Assembly (NCBI RefSeq): GCF_047511655.1
Contig: NC_133392.1
Coordinates: 158,958,542-159,022,541, forward strand
DNA length: 64,000 bases
Direction: 5' to 3'
Origin: Castor canadensis
Taxonomy: Eukaryota; Chordata; Mammalia; Rodentia; Castoridae
Part shown: positions 1 to 16,080 of the stretch, in pieces
Layout of the letters: each line of letters starts with the position of its first letter
Position numbering within the stretch: position 1 is the stretch's first letter
The notes under the pieces: model-generated
Databases searched by the model: none
What the model was told of the DNA's origin: nothing
The model's input: the letters and a program-made list of their open reading frames with translations, nothing else
Position numbers and translations under genes: made by a program

Positions 1-540
1 TTGTTAGACCAGCCTCAACTGTATGGGAGGTGTCCAGAGGTCTCCATCAAGACACAGGATAGCTTCCCTGTGGATGGGACTAGCTGAAGCTGTCAGTCTA
101 TGCCTGACAGCCTGTGCCCCGCTGGAGGCCACGCCCCCTCCAGAGGGAGGGATGGAGGGGAGAAAGCTCTGGGGCCAGAGTTTCAAAGAGGTCGTTTCTG
201 AGATAGAGGAGGACAGCCACCAGCAGCCCAGGAACCCATGCACTACTCCCAAGGCCCAGGGATAAGTTGGGATCCTCAGCTGGCCAAACCTTGCTTCTTG
301 CTGCTCCAGCTCCTGACCTGGCAACTCCCAATTCCTAGAAACCGCCAGTCCTCACCTTAGCCGTGGCTTCTTCCGGGAAAGGCCTCCCTGACCCCACTTG
401 TCCAGCCCGGTGTTCTCACTGTTCAATCTTGTCCCTGCGCCCTCTGGCAAACGAGCCACAAACGCTTCCCCGTCCCCAGTCTTCCCAGGCGCCTTGGAGG
501 CGGCATCGGGAGTGTGGACTAACCCAGGACTTGAGCGATG
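1..540. other. Intergenic DNA upstream of GPR153
   Basis: I see no gene, RNA or clear repeat here. The stretch is moderately GC-rich and leads into the CpG island that starts near 540. Open frames are short and have no recognisable similarity. Confidence 0.6.
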
Positions 541-1720
541 GGGGCGGAGGCGTCGCTAACCCCAAGAGGCATCAACCACGCTGGGGGAGTAAGAGGTGCG
601 AAAAGGGGTCGATCGCGGACGGACACACTGACTAGCAGCCGGCCGCGCCCCCGAGCCGGCGGGGCGGGACGGGGCGGGCCGAGGGGCGGTGCGGAGGCCC
701 GGGTGGAGGCATGCGCCCTGGCCCGCCCCCCACCCCCGGCCGCCCGAGCGCCGCCAGCCGAGCAGCGGGAGGCGAGCGCGGCCGCGGCGGAGGCGGCGCC
801 GAGAGGAGGGGCGGCGGGGCCGAGCGGAGCGGAGCGCCGCGCAGCGCTCTGGCCATCGGTAGCCGCCGCCAGAATGCCCTGGCCCGCGGGGCGCTCCGCC
901 GCCAGCCACCCCCGCGGTCCCCGGCCGCCCGCGCTCGGCCCGAGGGCGCGGGAACCGCAGCTGGAGCCCGAGGCGAGAGCAGCGAGCCGGAGCCCCGGGC
1001 GCCCGAATGCAGGGTGAGCGCCGCCGCCCTGGCCCGGGGGCGGCCGGGCGGGAAAACCCCGGCGGGAGGGCTAGGCGGGGAGGGGACTGTGGACGCTCCG
1101 TCCGTTGCAGGGTCCATCCAAGAGGCTTAGGGCTGAACCCCTCCCCCCCGCCGCCCAACTTGGGGACCTTCGGGGTAACTTCCCGGGAGCCAGCCCCTCC
1201 CTCGGTTCTCCCGCTCCCAGGCCTTACAGCGCCACCCCCAGGGGCTCGCAGGGAACAGGGTGGCCACTTTGGGGGTCCTTGACCCGCCCTTTCCCAGCTC
1301 AATCCTAAGGGTGCGGAAGGGAGGGAGAGGGCGCAGTCCTGCCAGCATCCGGCTCCCTCGGCCATCGCTCTTGGACGCGCCCTCGGGGTTGGGCACCCCA
1401 TTAGGAGTAGGGAGGGGTGATCCCAGCTCCGGGGGACCGAGACCGCAGGAGTGGGGGGGGCCGAGGGAGGACACGGCGCGCTCCGCCCTGCCCTGAGCGG
1501 CGGCGGGGCCGGGTCCTGCGGGACCCTTTGGCGCACCAGGAGCGGAGGCCAGCGTGGGGGCGGAAGCCCAGAGCGCAGGCCCGCGGGAGCCTGGCGGGCG
1601 CTGACCGAGCCCGGGGAATCCTTTCAAGTTCTGGGTTCTCTGTGTTGCGCAATAGAGCCGCGGAGCCGCGCGGCCTCATTGGCTCGGGGCCGTGACGTCA
1701 CGACACGGCCCCGCCCGCAG
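540..1720 (+). promoter_or_regulatory. GPR153: CpG island, GPR153 promoter region
   Basis: The stretch is very GC-rich with dense CpG and GC boxes (GGGGCGGG type near 660-690). It surrounds the likely non-coding first exon of GPR153. No TATA box is seen, as usual for such promoters. Its downstream shoulder carries an inverted CCAAT (1678-1682) and a perfect cAMP-response element (1693-1700). The role is inferred from position relative to the GPR153 coding exons. Confidence 0.75.
711..1013 (+). other. GPR153: GPR153 non-coding first exon (5' UTR), start approximate
   Basis: A good splice donor (GG then GTGAGC at 1014) closes a CpG-rich stretch. The next plausible exon begins after the acceptor ending at 5437 and carries the GPR153 start codon at 5523. 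The left edge is a guess because initiation in such islands is dispersed. The long open frames in this GC-rich DNA show no similarity to known proteins and are taken as chance. Confidence 0.5.
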
Positions 1721-2311
1721 ACACTGCGGAGTGCGACTTCAGGGGCTGGGTGGGTCCCGGGATCGTGGCACCTACAGTCTGCCCTGTACTGGGGAGGGCG
1801 TGCGTTGGTTTCTTGGTAGGGAGATGGGGAGCCTCTCCTGGAAATGCTTGGGATGCCTTGGGTACCCTGTCGGAGGAACTGGCTAGTGGGGGCAGCGACA
1901 CACTGGTGGGACCCAGCCAGGGGTCTGTGAAGGATTAACAGTGGGTGTGTGATCTCTGAATCTGTGGTCATTCATGCCGTCCCCTCAGCCAGCCCTTGTC
2001 ACTCTGCACTTAAGAGACATAGTATCCACTACCCCAGGACACTCATAATTCCAGACCTCAGCATCCAGGAGTGCTGGGTCCCAGCCCAGCCCTGACACTT
2101 TTTCCTCTCTGTTGCCCTGGCTAAGATCTTGCTGCTGTGTTTCCAGGCAGCAGGAAGGAGGCTCAGAGATAGGAGGTTCAGAGAGACCTTGCCTCTCAAA
2201 GTGCCTTGTTACCAACATTTTACGACTTGAGAGGCCAAGACTTTGGTGTCAGGCAATCCTGGCTCAGGCATATGGGCAAATGGTTTTACCTCTCTTTGCC
2301 TCTACTGAGCC

Positions 2312-2390
2312 TTTTTTTTTGGTGGGACGGGGTTTGAACTCAGGACCTTGCACTTGCCCTTGGCTACCACTTGAGCCACGACGTCCCCAA
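2312..2390 (-). mobile_element. ID-like SINE half
   Basis: A T run is followed by the reverse complement of the tRNA-derived unit (GGTTTGAACTCAGGACCTTG ... CCACTTGAGCC). It lies in GPR153 intron 1. Confidence 0.8.
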
Positions 2391-3084
2391 CCTCTGGATC
2401 ACCTTTAAAATCTTACACAAGATTGCTAGGGACACTAGCTCACAGAACTGTGCCTGTCTGCAGGCAGGTGCTCCCTCCCTCCCTCCCTTACAGACCACAT
2501 TTCCCTGCCCACAGACCTAGAGCCTTTCCCTGCAGCAAGGCTTCCTTAGGCTAGATAAGGGGAAGAACTGGCACTTCAAGTGTGCTGGCAACAGCCTGGG
2601 ATGCTTTCCTTACCGTCCTGCAGCAACAGGCAACAAATGGGCAGGGTGGGCTGGACCATGCCAGGGTCACAGGTGTCAGACAAGTCTGCTTGGGTATCTG
2701 AAGGCCTCCCAATCTGACAGCTAAGGCAGGCAGGCAGCCCAATGAAGACCAGTCCAATGAAGAAATAGAAGGCCACCCTCCAGGTGGCTGTTGAGTCTGG
2801 TTTCCTGTTTGATAATGTAGAGGTTACTGGTGTCGGTGACCTCTGGCCTACCACAGTCTCCCACACTCCCTGCTGTGAACCCGTGTAGGCTGCCAGGCAC
2901 ACCAAAGGCCAGATTCAGCCCTGTGGCTCCTCACCCCTGAAGCCATGCTTTCTCAAGTCCTGACCCTACTAAATATCCATCTGCAGGTCTGAGCCTCAGC
3001 CATACATTAAAGTTCAGTGTCTTGGTCCTTGGGAAGCAGTGTGTGCTTCCTGGGTGTCTGACTCTCCTGTAAGCACTTTCCCCG

Positions 3085-3215
3085 GCATAGTCCATTAACC
3101 ACCCTCAACACTTTTTCAAGGTAGGCACTGTCCTTTCTGGTTTACACATGAGAAAACCAAGGCCCAGAGCCATCCAGTAACAAGCCGGGAGCTGGGCTTG
3201 GAGTCCTGCAGCCTA
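3085..3215 (-). mobile_element. MIR SINE relic
   Basis: The core reads like reversed MIR: TTTACACATGAGAAAACCAAG followed by a diverged GAGC-rich tail. It is old and shared among mammals. Confidence 0.7.
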
Positions 3216-3529
3216 AATTGAATGCACACAGGGGTGCCTGATAGAGTTGGACAGGACCACCTTACCTCCCATGCTGGGTCTGGGTGGAGAAGGGGAGACT
3301 GCTTTGCAAGAAGTGACCCCCCAAGAAATCCTTGGGAAGGAAATTCCCTGACCCCTAAAACCCCCACCCAGGAGGCTAGAAAAGGACACTGGTTTCTACA
3401 CTAGAGCCCTCCCCTGGGTCTGGGCAGGTCTGGGGCAGAGACACAACAGTGAATGAGACACATTCCTGAGGGTCCCTGAATGTGCTGGGGGAGCAGGCCA
3501 CAGATAGATGTGAAGAACTACAGACAAGC

Positions 3530-3733
3530 CAGGGCCAGTGGCTCTCCCCTGTAATCCTAGCTACTTGGGAGGCTGATCCAGAGGATTGAAGTTCGAGGCC
3601 AGCCCAGGCAAATAGTTCACAAGACCCCCATCTCCAAAATAACCATAGCAAAGCGGACTCAAGGTGTGGCTCAAGTAGTAGAGCGCCTGCTCTGCAAGTG
3701 TGAAGCCCTGAGTCCAAATCCCAATCCCACACA
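3530..3733 (+). mobile_element. B1-ID dimeric SINE, older form
   Basis: A B1-like unit (CCTGTAATCCTAGCTACTTG) is joined by an AAAATAACCATAGCAAA-type linker to an ID-like unit (GTAGAGCGCCTGC). It lies directly before a second copy. Confidence 0.9.
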
Positions 3734-3743
3734 GCGGGAACAA

Positions 3744-3953
3744 AAGTGTGGCTCACACCTGTAATCGTAGTTACTCAGGAGGCAGAGATCAGGAGGATCA
3801 TGATTCGAAGGCAGCCTGGGCAAATAGTTCATGAGACCCTATCTCAAAAATACCCAACCAAAAAAGGACTGGTGGAGTGGCTCAAGTGGTAAAGTGCTAC
3901 CTAGCAAATGTGAGACCCTGAGTTCAAATCCCAGTATTGTTTAAAAAAAAAAC
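3744..3953 (+). mobile_element. B1-ID dimeric SINE
   Basis: A second dimeric copy in tandem with the previous one, ending in CCCAGTATTG and an A run. Confidence 0.9.
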
Positions 3954-5005
3954 TACAGACAAGAGCAGCAGAGGGGCCTGCCAGCTGGCCAGGACACCAT
4001 TGCTTTCCCTGCCTGAGAGCCAAGGGGCTTGGCTAAGGCCACAGTGGCCTCCCCACCCCAAGCTGGAGATGCTGTCTCTAGGGGAATCCTGTGGCCCTGG
4101 CTAGTGGCAGGAGCCCATGAGTGTGAGAGGCCTGAATAAAGTAGCAAGTGAGATTAAAAGGCTGTCAGGTGAGGAGGGCCAAGTGTCAACAGAGTACACT
4201 GTAGACCACCCTGTGCCACCTACTCTAGGATACAGGCCGGGTGGCTGGGCAGTCCTGCACAGACAGTGGGGAGATGAAGACTGCCCAGCTGGGAAGGGAG
4301 AGGGAAGGCTTGTCCTTCAGCCTGCTGGCAGGATGGGGCACTGCCCATCACGTACCTCCTGGCCACCATCTTATGTCCCTGGCTTAGGTCCAAAGGCAGC
4401 TGGCAGTTCTGCAGAGTCAAGGTCTGGGCTGTCTCCAGGCCATGCTCCCCAAGCCATCCAGGACATACTGCTGACTACCACACCCACTGTGTGTGAGATG
4501 TGGGCCCAGGGCTGTTTACCCCAGCCTCCCTGTGGAAGAAGCATGACAGTCCCCGTGACAGAGGACGCAGCGCCAGGGACCTTGCCAAGCCACACAGCCA
4601 GTGTGCTGGAGTCTTACCCCCCACACCTGTGGCTGTGCCAGGGTCTTCATGGGAACTTGGCTGGGGAAGGCCAGCTGGAGTCTTGACTAGACGAGCAGAC
4701 TGACACTCCAGGGTGTGAGAGTGGTGACCAGCTCACCCCTAGCTCACAGGTCATTTGGAGGAGCAGGAGAGGGAAAAGAAAGCTTTGAGAGGCTTAATTC
4801 TCCCAGGCACGGCTTCATTTGGCCAAGTGAAAAGGGTGGATTAAGTTCAAAGTCCCTAAGACATCCAAGAAAAAGCCTGGCATGGGTATGGGAAAATTTT
4901 GGAGGACACGATATGAAAAGGATTGTTCTGGGACAGGGCTAGAACACATGGGGCAAGAGTGCCTGGCCTGAGGACGCAGGTGACCTGGAAGAAAGCCCAG
5001 ACTCA

Positions 5006-5212
5006 CTGGGTGCTGGTGGCTCACGTCTGTAATCCTAGCTACTCAGGAGGCAGAGATCAGGAGGATCACGGTTTGAAGCCAGCCCAGGCAAATAGTTCCT
5101 GAGACCCGATCTCAAAAAAACCCATCATGAAAAAGTGTTAGTGGAGTAGCTCAAGAGGTAAGAGGCCCTGAAGTCAAACCCCAGTGCTACAAAAGAAAGA
5201 AAAAGAAAAAGC
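5006..5212 (+). mobile_element. B1-ID dimeric SINE, just before first GPR153 coding exon
   Basis: A full dimer with the ACCCATCA-type linker and an AAAGAAAGAAAAAG tail. It ends about 225 bases before the exon that carries the start codon. Confidence 0.9.
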
Positions 5213-5477
5213 CCAGACTCCAAACTTTGATCAGGAATGGGTGGAAGTGAGGGGCACCCCTGTGTACTGCCTCCTGGGCAGGTAGCCCCAGGGCACAGAG
5301 AGATGTGAATAGCAGCCTGATATAAGCCAGGATCAGACAGGTAGTAGCACATATGGGGGACCCCCCCCAACCTGGGGGACCCCAAGGGCTAATGCTATAG
5401 TCAGAAGAGAAGTCACTGAATGCTCATTGCCCCACAGCTGCTCGTGGTCCCTGATGTCCTTGATCCGCTACAGGTGA

Positions 5478-10010
<4,533 letters not shown>

Positions 10011-11740
10011 GGTCCGCCAGCGCCTCCCCATGGACGCCAGGCAGGTGGGGCCACAGCACCAAAGAAGCCACTGTGTCCCGCGCCCAGATCTGCACCACCC
10101 CTCCTAGGGGTGAGGGAGCAGAGGCCTCAGCGCCTCTGGCTTCTGGCTCCTCGCTGCCGGTGTTCCCTAGAGAGCCACTGGCCGTCCTGGAAGACTGCAC
10201 TGGCATGAACCCACTGCTGGGCACGGCCTCTCCTGGGCAGGCAGAGGGAGGATAGACTTGGATAGGGGATGACATTTGCACTTTGACTGTGCCTTTCCTG
10301 GCCCTCTGCAACTGGCCTAGGAGTGCAGGGAACCCTGGGACGGGGCCACCAGTAGAACAAAGTCCCAGCCTTAGAGAAACTGGAACCAGAAGCCACTGGA
10401 CTGCACACTGCGTTCTACTCTGTGCTGCAACCGCAGGTTCTTTTTAAGCCCAGGGGTCTTCAGAGCCGGGTCAAGCTCTCTGCATCGGTCTCCCTGTCTG
10501 TGACTTGTTCTGCCTCCTTTCCCTATCTGTCATGAGCAGGTGACCATGGTATCTCTCAGGGCTGTTTGAAGAAGTCTGCCACTGAGTGGACCAGATCTGA
10601 GAGGTCATCTAGGGCCCTCTTGAGGGTCCTTTGTGAGGGTCAGTCTTCAGCGTGTGGTCCCCAGGCCTTAGGCCTTCCACTTTCAGTGCCCCTTTCCCCC
10701 TTGGGGACTCACTCCACCCCAGCTAAGCACAACACTTTTGCACCATCACTATTGGCACCAAGGCCACCCTGACTCCTATTAGTGTCCTCGTACTCATTTC
10801 TCCACCATCTTTTCCTGTCCCCCACCACATCAGCCACTCTGACTCCCACTGTGAAAGTTGTGGGTACACAGTGCAGAGAGGACTAAACCAAAGGGAGGCA
10901 GTGGGCTTCCTTATCCCAGTGCCCATCTCCAGTCCCTCACTTATGCAGGGGTGGCCCTTGGCAAAGGATGGGACAGGGCTGTCTTTGCTGTCCTTCCTGG
11001 GCAGACTCTAGCTGGCCTGGGTTCTGCCACAGGCCTGAACCTTCCCAGGCAAAGGAAAGGCCCCAGGAATAGCCCTGCCATCCTAAAGCAGCCCCTCAAT
11101 ATGGCCCTGAAGCCAGTTTCAAAGACAGCACAAACCTAGCCTGTCTCTCTGCCCCTCAGGTGACCAGGTCCATCTCCTCCTCCCAGATGGGGTTCCAGCT
11201 CCAGAAGAGGCTGCTGGGGGTGGGGACAGGTGAATGCCAAACGATGGGCTTCAGAAGCCCCTGTAGTCCCTGGCTGTGGTGTAAGTGGGAAATGAGCTGG
11301 CCACAAGGGAGCAAGTCAGGGGACTGCAGTTAGTCCAGCCCTAGCCTTAGAAGGGGTTGCCATGGCCAATGCTACTGTGCCTTCAAGGACCGGCGTGTCA
11401 TCCGGGGACAGAGCCCACCAGCTAGCCACTTGGCCCACTTGTCACCTTGGGTTTGCACTCTCTGTATTTCATATCCAATGGCAATACTTGCAGCGGGGAC
11501 AAGGTTCCCCTGAATCTACCGGGAGGATCCCAAGCAGAGGACCCTGGGGCCTGGGGCTCACTTGCACACCGTTCAGCTCCCAGGCCTGGCTGTGTTTATG
11601 AAGAGCTTGACCCTGAACTTTGTGGGGAGGGAGCTCTGTCTACATACCGCCACTCAGCCCAGAGCCAAGGATCTGTTTGTAGTTTTTGGAAAACAGCGTT
11701 TCTCTTCTGTACAGGACCCAATACAATTTCCTTATGATTT
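10011..11740 (+). other. GPR153: GPR153 3' UTR (probable) with weak poly(A) signal
   Basis: The stretch follows the GPR153 stop with no splice signal or repeat breaking it, as expected for a long last exon. A variant signal AATACA lies at 11720-11725. The first canonical AATAAA on this strand is at 12540-12545, so the transcript could end at either place. This is inference from position and motif only. Confidence 0.4.
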
Positions 11741-13474
11741 GCATCTCGCACTCTGAGCCTGGTTTCATGAAAACATCCTTCTAGAACCTAACGGCAGGAC
11801 TGGCCAGCTGCTCCCAAATGTCTCCTTCTGGAGCCTGAATTCCTAGGCTAGTGTGCCATTGGTTGGATTTGCCCCTTTTCTCCAAACAAGTGTTACAGAC
11901 CTGAAGCAGCCACCATTATGCAGCAATGAATGGGTACCAAAGCGCACCAAAGAAAAGGCCCTTGGTGCAAGTGCCAACCCCTGATCCTAGAATGCTGCCA
12001 GGGTCTGCCAGTCACTGTGAACTTGATTCCAGAATGCGAGCAGGGCAAGGAAGGGCACTTGGAGCCAGACCTCGAGAGACCTGTCCCTAAGGCAGACCCC
12101 CCACGCTGGAATTCGGAGGCCTCGCCTTCAGGTCAGAGGAACGAGGCCGCCACCTGGTGACAGCAGTGGTGTTCTCCCATTCAACTCCCGGGGAAGTGGG
12201 GACCCAGGAGATGGCCCTAGCTGGGACCTCTGCCCTCGTTCTAGCTCCAGAGAGCCCACTGGAGTGGGCCGCCAAGGCATCGTGAGTCCTCCTCGCAATG
12301 GGAACAGAATGGGCTTAGTTTATGGGCATCGTAGAAATTAGGACCTCCGTGGCCTCTTTATACCCACGCCCGAGGTTCGCCCTGTCTTTATTCTTAATTA
12401 CAAACTGGTGGGTGGAGGTGCCAGGATCTCGGACCCCATACCCAGACTGCCCCCTTGCTAGAAGCCCAGAGGAAGAAAAACTGACTTAGAATCTCCCACC
12501 ACCAAAGTCCGAGCGCAGCAATGACCTCATTTATGGACGAATAAACAGGTGCCGAGCCCTCCAAGGACCACCGATGGTTGTAGACTCTCTGACGATCCTG
12601 GGGGTCAGGAGACGTGGGCTCTGCGGGTTCCGGTCCCACACATGCTAGACAGGCGTCTTTGCAGAGAGGAATGTTTCCTGCTTCCACGACAGACTCCGGG
12701 GTTTGCTCTTGCACACGGTTTGCTGGCCCAGCCAAGCAATGAGTCGGACCTAGAACTCGAGCGGGACGGGGCGGGACTACGAGTGGGCGGAGCCCCTTAG
12801 GGGCGGGGCCCGTGCTCGGGGCCGGCAGCGGGGGCCCACAAGCTGGGTGTTTCATTAAAGGCCAGCCCAGGAAAGCGCTCCGGGCGGGTGGGCCGTGCCG
12901 CGTGCGGTGGGGGTGGGTGTCGATGGTAGCCGAGAGGGTCCCGTGTGGGGATGGGTTGGTTGGGAGCCCCTCGCTGGTGGGGCGGGGCCCGGCGCGCTTT
13001 GTGCCGGTGGGAACTGGGCGCCCGCCGCGGGCTGAATGGGCCGGGGCGGGGCAGCGATTCTCCTCGCTGCAAGGGGTCCGCTCTGCGCCGCTGCCGACTG
13101 CGACCTTCCCATCGAGACGCGGCCGTGGGGCGGGGGCAGGGGCGGGCTGCCTGCCCGGGGTCCCTGGGAAACAAGCGCAGCCCAGGGCATCCCCTTCCAG
13201 TCCCCCTGGAGGTGGGAGGAGGAGAAAGTGGATCTGGCCTGAGTAAGTGGGGCCGGAGTAGGGGTGCTTCTGCCCACACTTGTAGACCCGACCCGAGTTG
13301 GCTCGGTGTGTCTATCCACTTTCATGTGTGGGCAGCGCCCACAGGCCATCCCTGCCCCACGACCAGAACGGGCGAGTGAGGGGTCCCCCGCAGTCACTAT
13401 GGGTGCTCGCGAAATGGCTTCGGCGTCTCCAGACCACATGGCGGGGGTCTTGAGTACGAGGTCTTGCAAAGGTC
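11741..13474. other. Interval between convergent GPR153 and HES3 3' ends
   Basis: The stretch holds possible poly(A) signals for GPR153 (AATAAA at 12540-12545, plus strand) and for HES3 (AATAAA at 12392-12387, minus strand). Its right half becomes a CpG-dense region described separately. No protein gene is seen. Confidence 0.45.
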
Positions 13475-13800
13475 TCACCAGGGCCGCCACACGCGCAGCC
13501 CGGGTTCGGGGTTCTCGGTTCGGCGGCAGGACGCTGGTGGTGACTCTGGGATGTTGGTAGAGGAGCTAGGGAGATCTCTGGGGAGGAGAAGCCGGGGTGG
13601 CGGGGACCGGGAGCCGCCGGCAGCCGGAACAGGAGCCCAAACAGCGGGGACGCAGGGGCGGCGCAGAGAGCGCGCCTCTGGGACAGGGCTGACGCTGTCC
13701 ATGGTGCTGCCGCCCGCGCGCTCGGGCACCAGGGGGCAGCGCAGGCCGCCACCACCCTCCTCTCCGCGCCGAAGGCGCTGGCTTACGCCGGGTAGGCAGC
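12750..13800. promoter_or_regulatory. CpG island over the HES3 3' end, unassigned
   Basis: CpG-dense DNA opens with clustered GC boxes: GGGGCGGG at 12768-12775, GGGCGG at 12785-12790 and GGGGCGGGG from 12800. It runs into the last HES3 exon. It lies between two convergent 3' ends, where no known gene starts. It may be an intragenic CpG island, an enhancer or a promoter for an antisense transcript. Confidence 0.5.
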
Positions 13801-14749
13801 CTCGGAAGCCCGACGGGTACTCAGCTCCGCTAGGTACCAGCCAGAGCCCTGGTGGGAGGGGAGCAGATGGGAGAAATGGGGAGGAAGGGGGAGGAGAGAA
13901 TAAGAGACAGGAGAGGAGTGGAGGGAGAAGTGTGAAGGAGAAGAGAAAGGAGAAGTTAGACGACCCTAGTGTCCCCCCTGGCTGCAGACCTCTGCCCAAC
14001 TGTATCACAAGCCCATAGCCAGGCGTGCCTTTGCTGGTCCTCCTGTTTCCACCCCAGCTTGTTAGTGGCCCCTCCTCAACCAGTTGGGAGTTCTCTCCAA
14101 CCATCCCTCATTTAAAAAAAAAAAATTGAGACAGAGTCTCGCTGTGTAGCCCAGACTGGCCTCGAACCCAGATCCTCCTGTTTCAATCTCTCTAGTGCTA
14201 GGATTACAAGCAAGCACCACCAGGTCTGGTCCCATCCCTCCTTTACCCAGCTTTGTCATATCCATGGCTGTGGCCTCACAGCACTCTACTCCAGCCCCTC
14301 CAGGCCCTCCCTCTCTACCTTGCAATGAGTTCTGAAGACTTTTCATGTACTTGACACTCAACTCCAGGATGTCGGCCTTTTCCAACTTGCGTTTCCGGAT
14401 CTGCCAATCCGTGGAAAGGTCTCTTAGCTGGACAGACTGAGGTGAAGGGGTGAGGTTGGGGATCAGGTATGGGATCCTCTTCATATCTTACCTGGTGTGA
14501 ATAGTGTTTCTCCAGCAGTGACTTGAGCTGCTCCAGGGACACATTGATGCGTGCACGGCGCTTCTTCTCCATCAGCGGCTTAGAGATCTGCAGACCAACA
14601 GCCTTTAGTGCGACCTGGCCCTGGCCCTCCCGCCCTCCACTCCCACTGGCCCAGGAAGGGCGCCCACCCCAACCTTCAGGACCCCAGACCTTTCGGAAGC
14701 TGCTGGTTGGGCCACTGGAGCTGCCCCGGGGAGTGGGCTCTGTGCCCAT
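13475..14749 (-). CDS. HES3: HES3, bHLH-WRPW transcriptional repressor, four coding exons
   Basis: Exons on the minus strand: 14749-14690, 14587-14492, 14400-14319 and 13848-13475. They join in frame to 203 residues; every intron is GT-AG. Residues 21-34 form the basic region with the HES-family proline (ISKPLMEKKRRARIN), and the helix-loop-helix runs to about 79, including KLEKADILELSVKYMKSLQ. A shortened Orange-like segment follows (GFRGCLPGVSQRL). The protein ends exactly with WRPW (200-203), the Groucho/TLE-recruiting motif. HES3 represses proneural genes in neural progenitors and the isthmic organiser. Mouse Hes3 uses alternative first exons; this start gives the form with a complete basic region. 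An ATG at the MEK inside exon 2 corresponds to the human-type shorter start. A TATA box lies 37 bases upstream of the start. No damage is seen. Confidence 0.94.
14112..14230 (-). mobile_element. B1-type SINE monomer in HES3 intron 3
   Basis: An A/T run and GAGACAGAGTCTCGCTGTGT, then TAGCCCAGACTGGCCTCGAA, are reversed B1/Alu-like 7SL sequence. It lies between the third and last HES3 exons. Confidence 0.85.
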
Positions 14750-14785
14750 GTTGCGATGTTTGTGCTGTCAGGAGGCAGCACTGCC

Positions 14786-14791
14786 TTTATA
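14786..14791 (-). promoter_or_regulatory. HES3: TATA box upstream of HES3
   Basis: TATAAA is read on the minus strand 37 bases before the HES3 start codon, in non-CpG DNA. With usual TATA spacing, transcription would begin only about ten bases before the ATG, giving a very short 5' UTR. This supports the first exon chosen here. Confidence 0.6.
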
Positions 14792-14799
14792 GGGGACCC

Positions 14800-16080
14800 T
14801 CGTTTACATGTCAATGAGGTCCTCAGAACTAGAAACACCCGGAGGGGGAGGAGATAAAAAAAGGATGCAGCGGGGATGATCCCCACATCCCTCCCTGGGG
14901 CCCCTTTCCTATAGCCCAGGCTGCCTTTTGGCTTTCAGGACCCCTCCTCCTTCCCCGGGGACATCTTTCCCCTTTCTCTGCCTTTTCTTTATTTCTCTGG
15001 CTCCCACCACTTTGGAGTCTGGGGACCCCTCCCAGGCCCATCCCCTCCATGCCCAGTTGGTCCCAGTCAGCATAGGTTCTGGGTCAACTTGCCAAGTCCT
15101 GAATGGGGGTTGCCCACCGGGGGAGGGAGGTCCATGGCCACAGGCCACCCTAATGACTATGACAGAACTCAGGGCCTTGGGACTGATGAAGATGCCCAGA
15201 CTAGGAGGGCTGGCCAATGATGCCTTTCTACTTACTTCACGCTCTGGCCTGTGCTGAGACGCCAAATTAGTCGCCCTAATGTTGGGACAATGTAGCGATT
15301 TTCTGCCTGTGGCTGCTCAAAGCCAGGCACAGGCAAGGCCTGAGGGGGCCACGATGCAACACGTGTCCCATTAAAGCATGCAGACCACCCTCCAGGCCAT
15401 AGCGGGCCTCCTCCTTGTTGGGGCCTGAGACTGTAGTGCTGACACCCAACCTGGACACTTCTGGCTGGAAGGCAGGTGGGTCATCGCCTCCCACCCCCAC
15501 CTTCTACCCCCAATCCTGGGCTTCCAGACTGGCTCCTCAGGTGGCAGGCCATTCCCCCAATAGGGAAGGACTGGAATTGTATTTGAACTCCCTCAGGCCT
15601 TCTCTGAATCCCACAAATCGGGGGCTGGGGGTGAGTGACACCATAGATATCTGGGGAAGAGTTCCAGCCCGCACTTTAGGAGGTCCAGGTCCTTGAACCC
15701 CTCTCCATTATTCATGTTATGGCTGGACATCCAGAAACCCAGTGGAGGAGGCACATGGGACACCTGCTCCAGAACAGGCTGGGCCCTACAGCAAGCAGGA
15801 CTCTGGTGCAGTCCCCCTTAGGTGGTTTTCCAGATTTGGACTCTAGTAGCTGTGACTGATGGGATGTTGATCTCTAGGGAAGTGCCAGAGTTCAAACTTA
15901 GACACCTCCCTTTATTGGACTCTGCTGCCTTAGTTTGGGGATTTGTAAAATGGGGTTCTGGACAATGAGTTCCCCCATGGCTGCCTGCGAGGCCACAATG
16001 AAGTCACACAAGTTAGGCAGTTGATCCCTGTAGCTAGAGCAATGAACAAACCAGCCTCTGCAGGGCCTCGGTGTGGGAGG
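14800..16080. other. HES3 upstream region
   Basis: Unique-looking DNA lies between the HES3 TATA box and the next CpG island. No gene, RNA or repeat is recognised. It would be the place for proximal HES3 control elements. Confidence 0.5.

Noticed and set aside
556-1627. Long open frames on both strands over the first CpG island
   Set aside because: GC-rich DNA has few stop codons. The products are low-complexity Arg/Pro/Gly/Ala and no splice or start evidence supports them.
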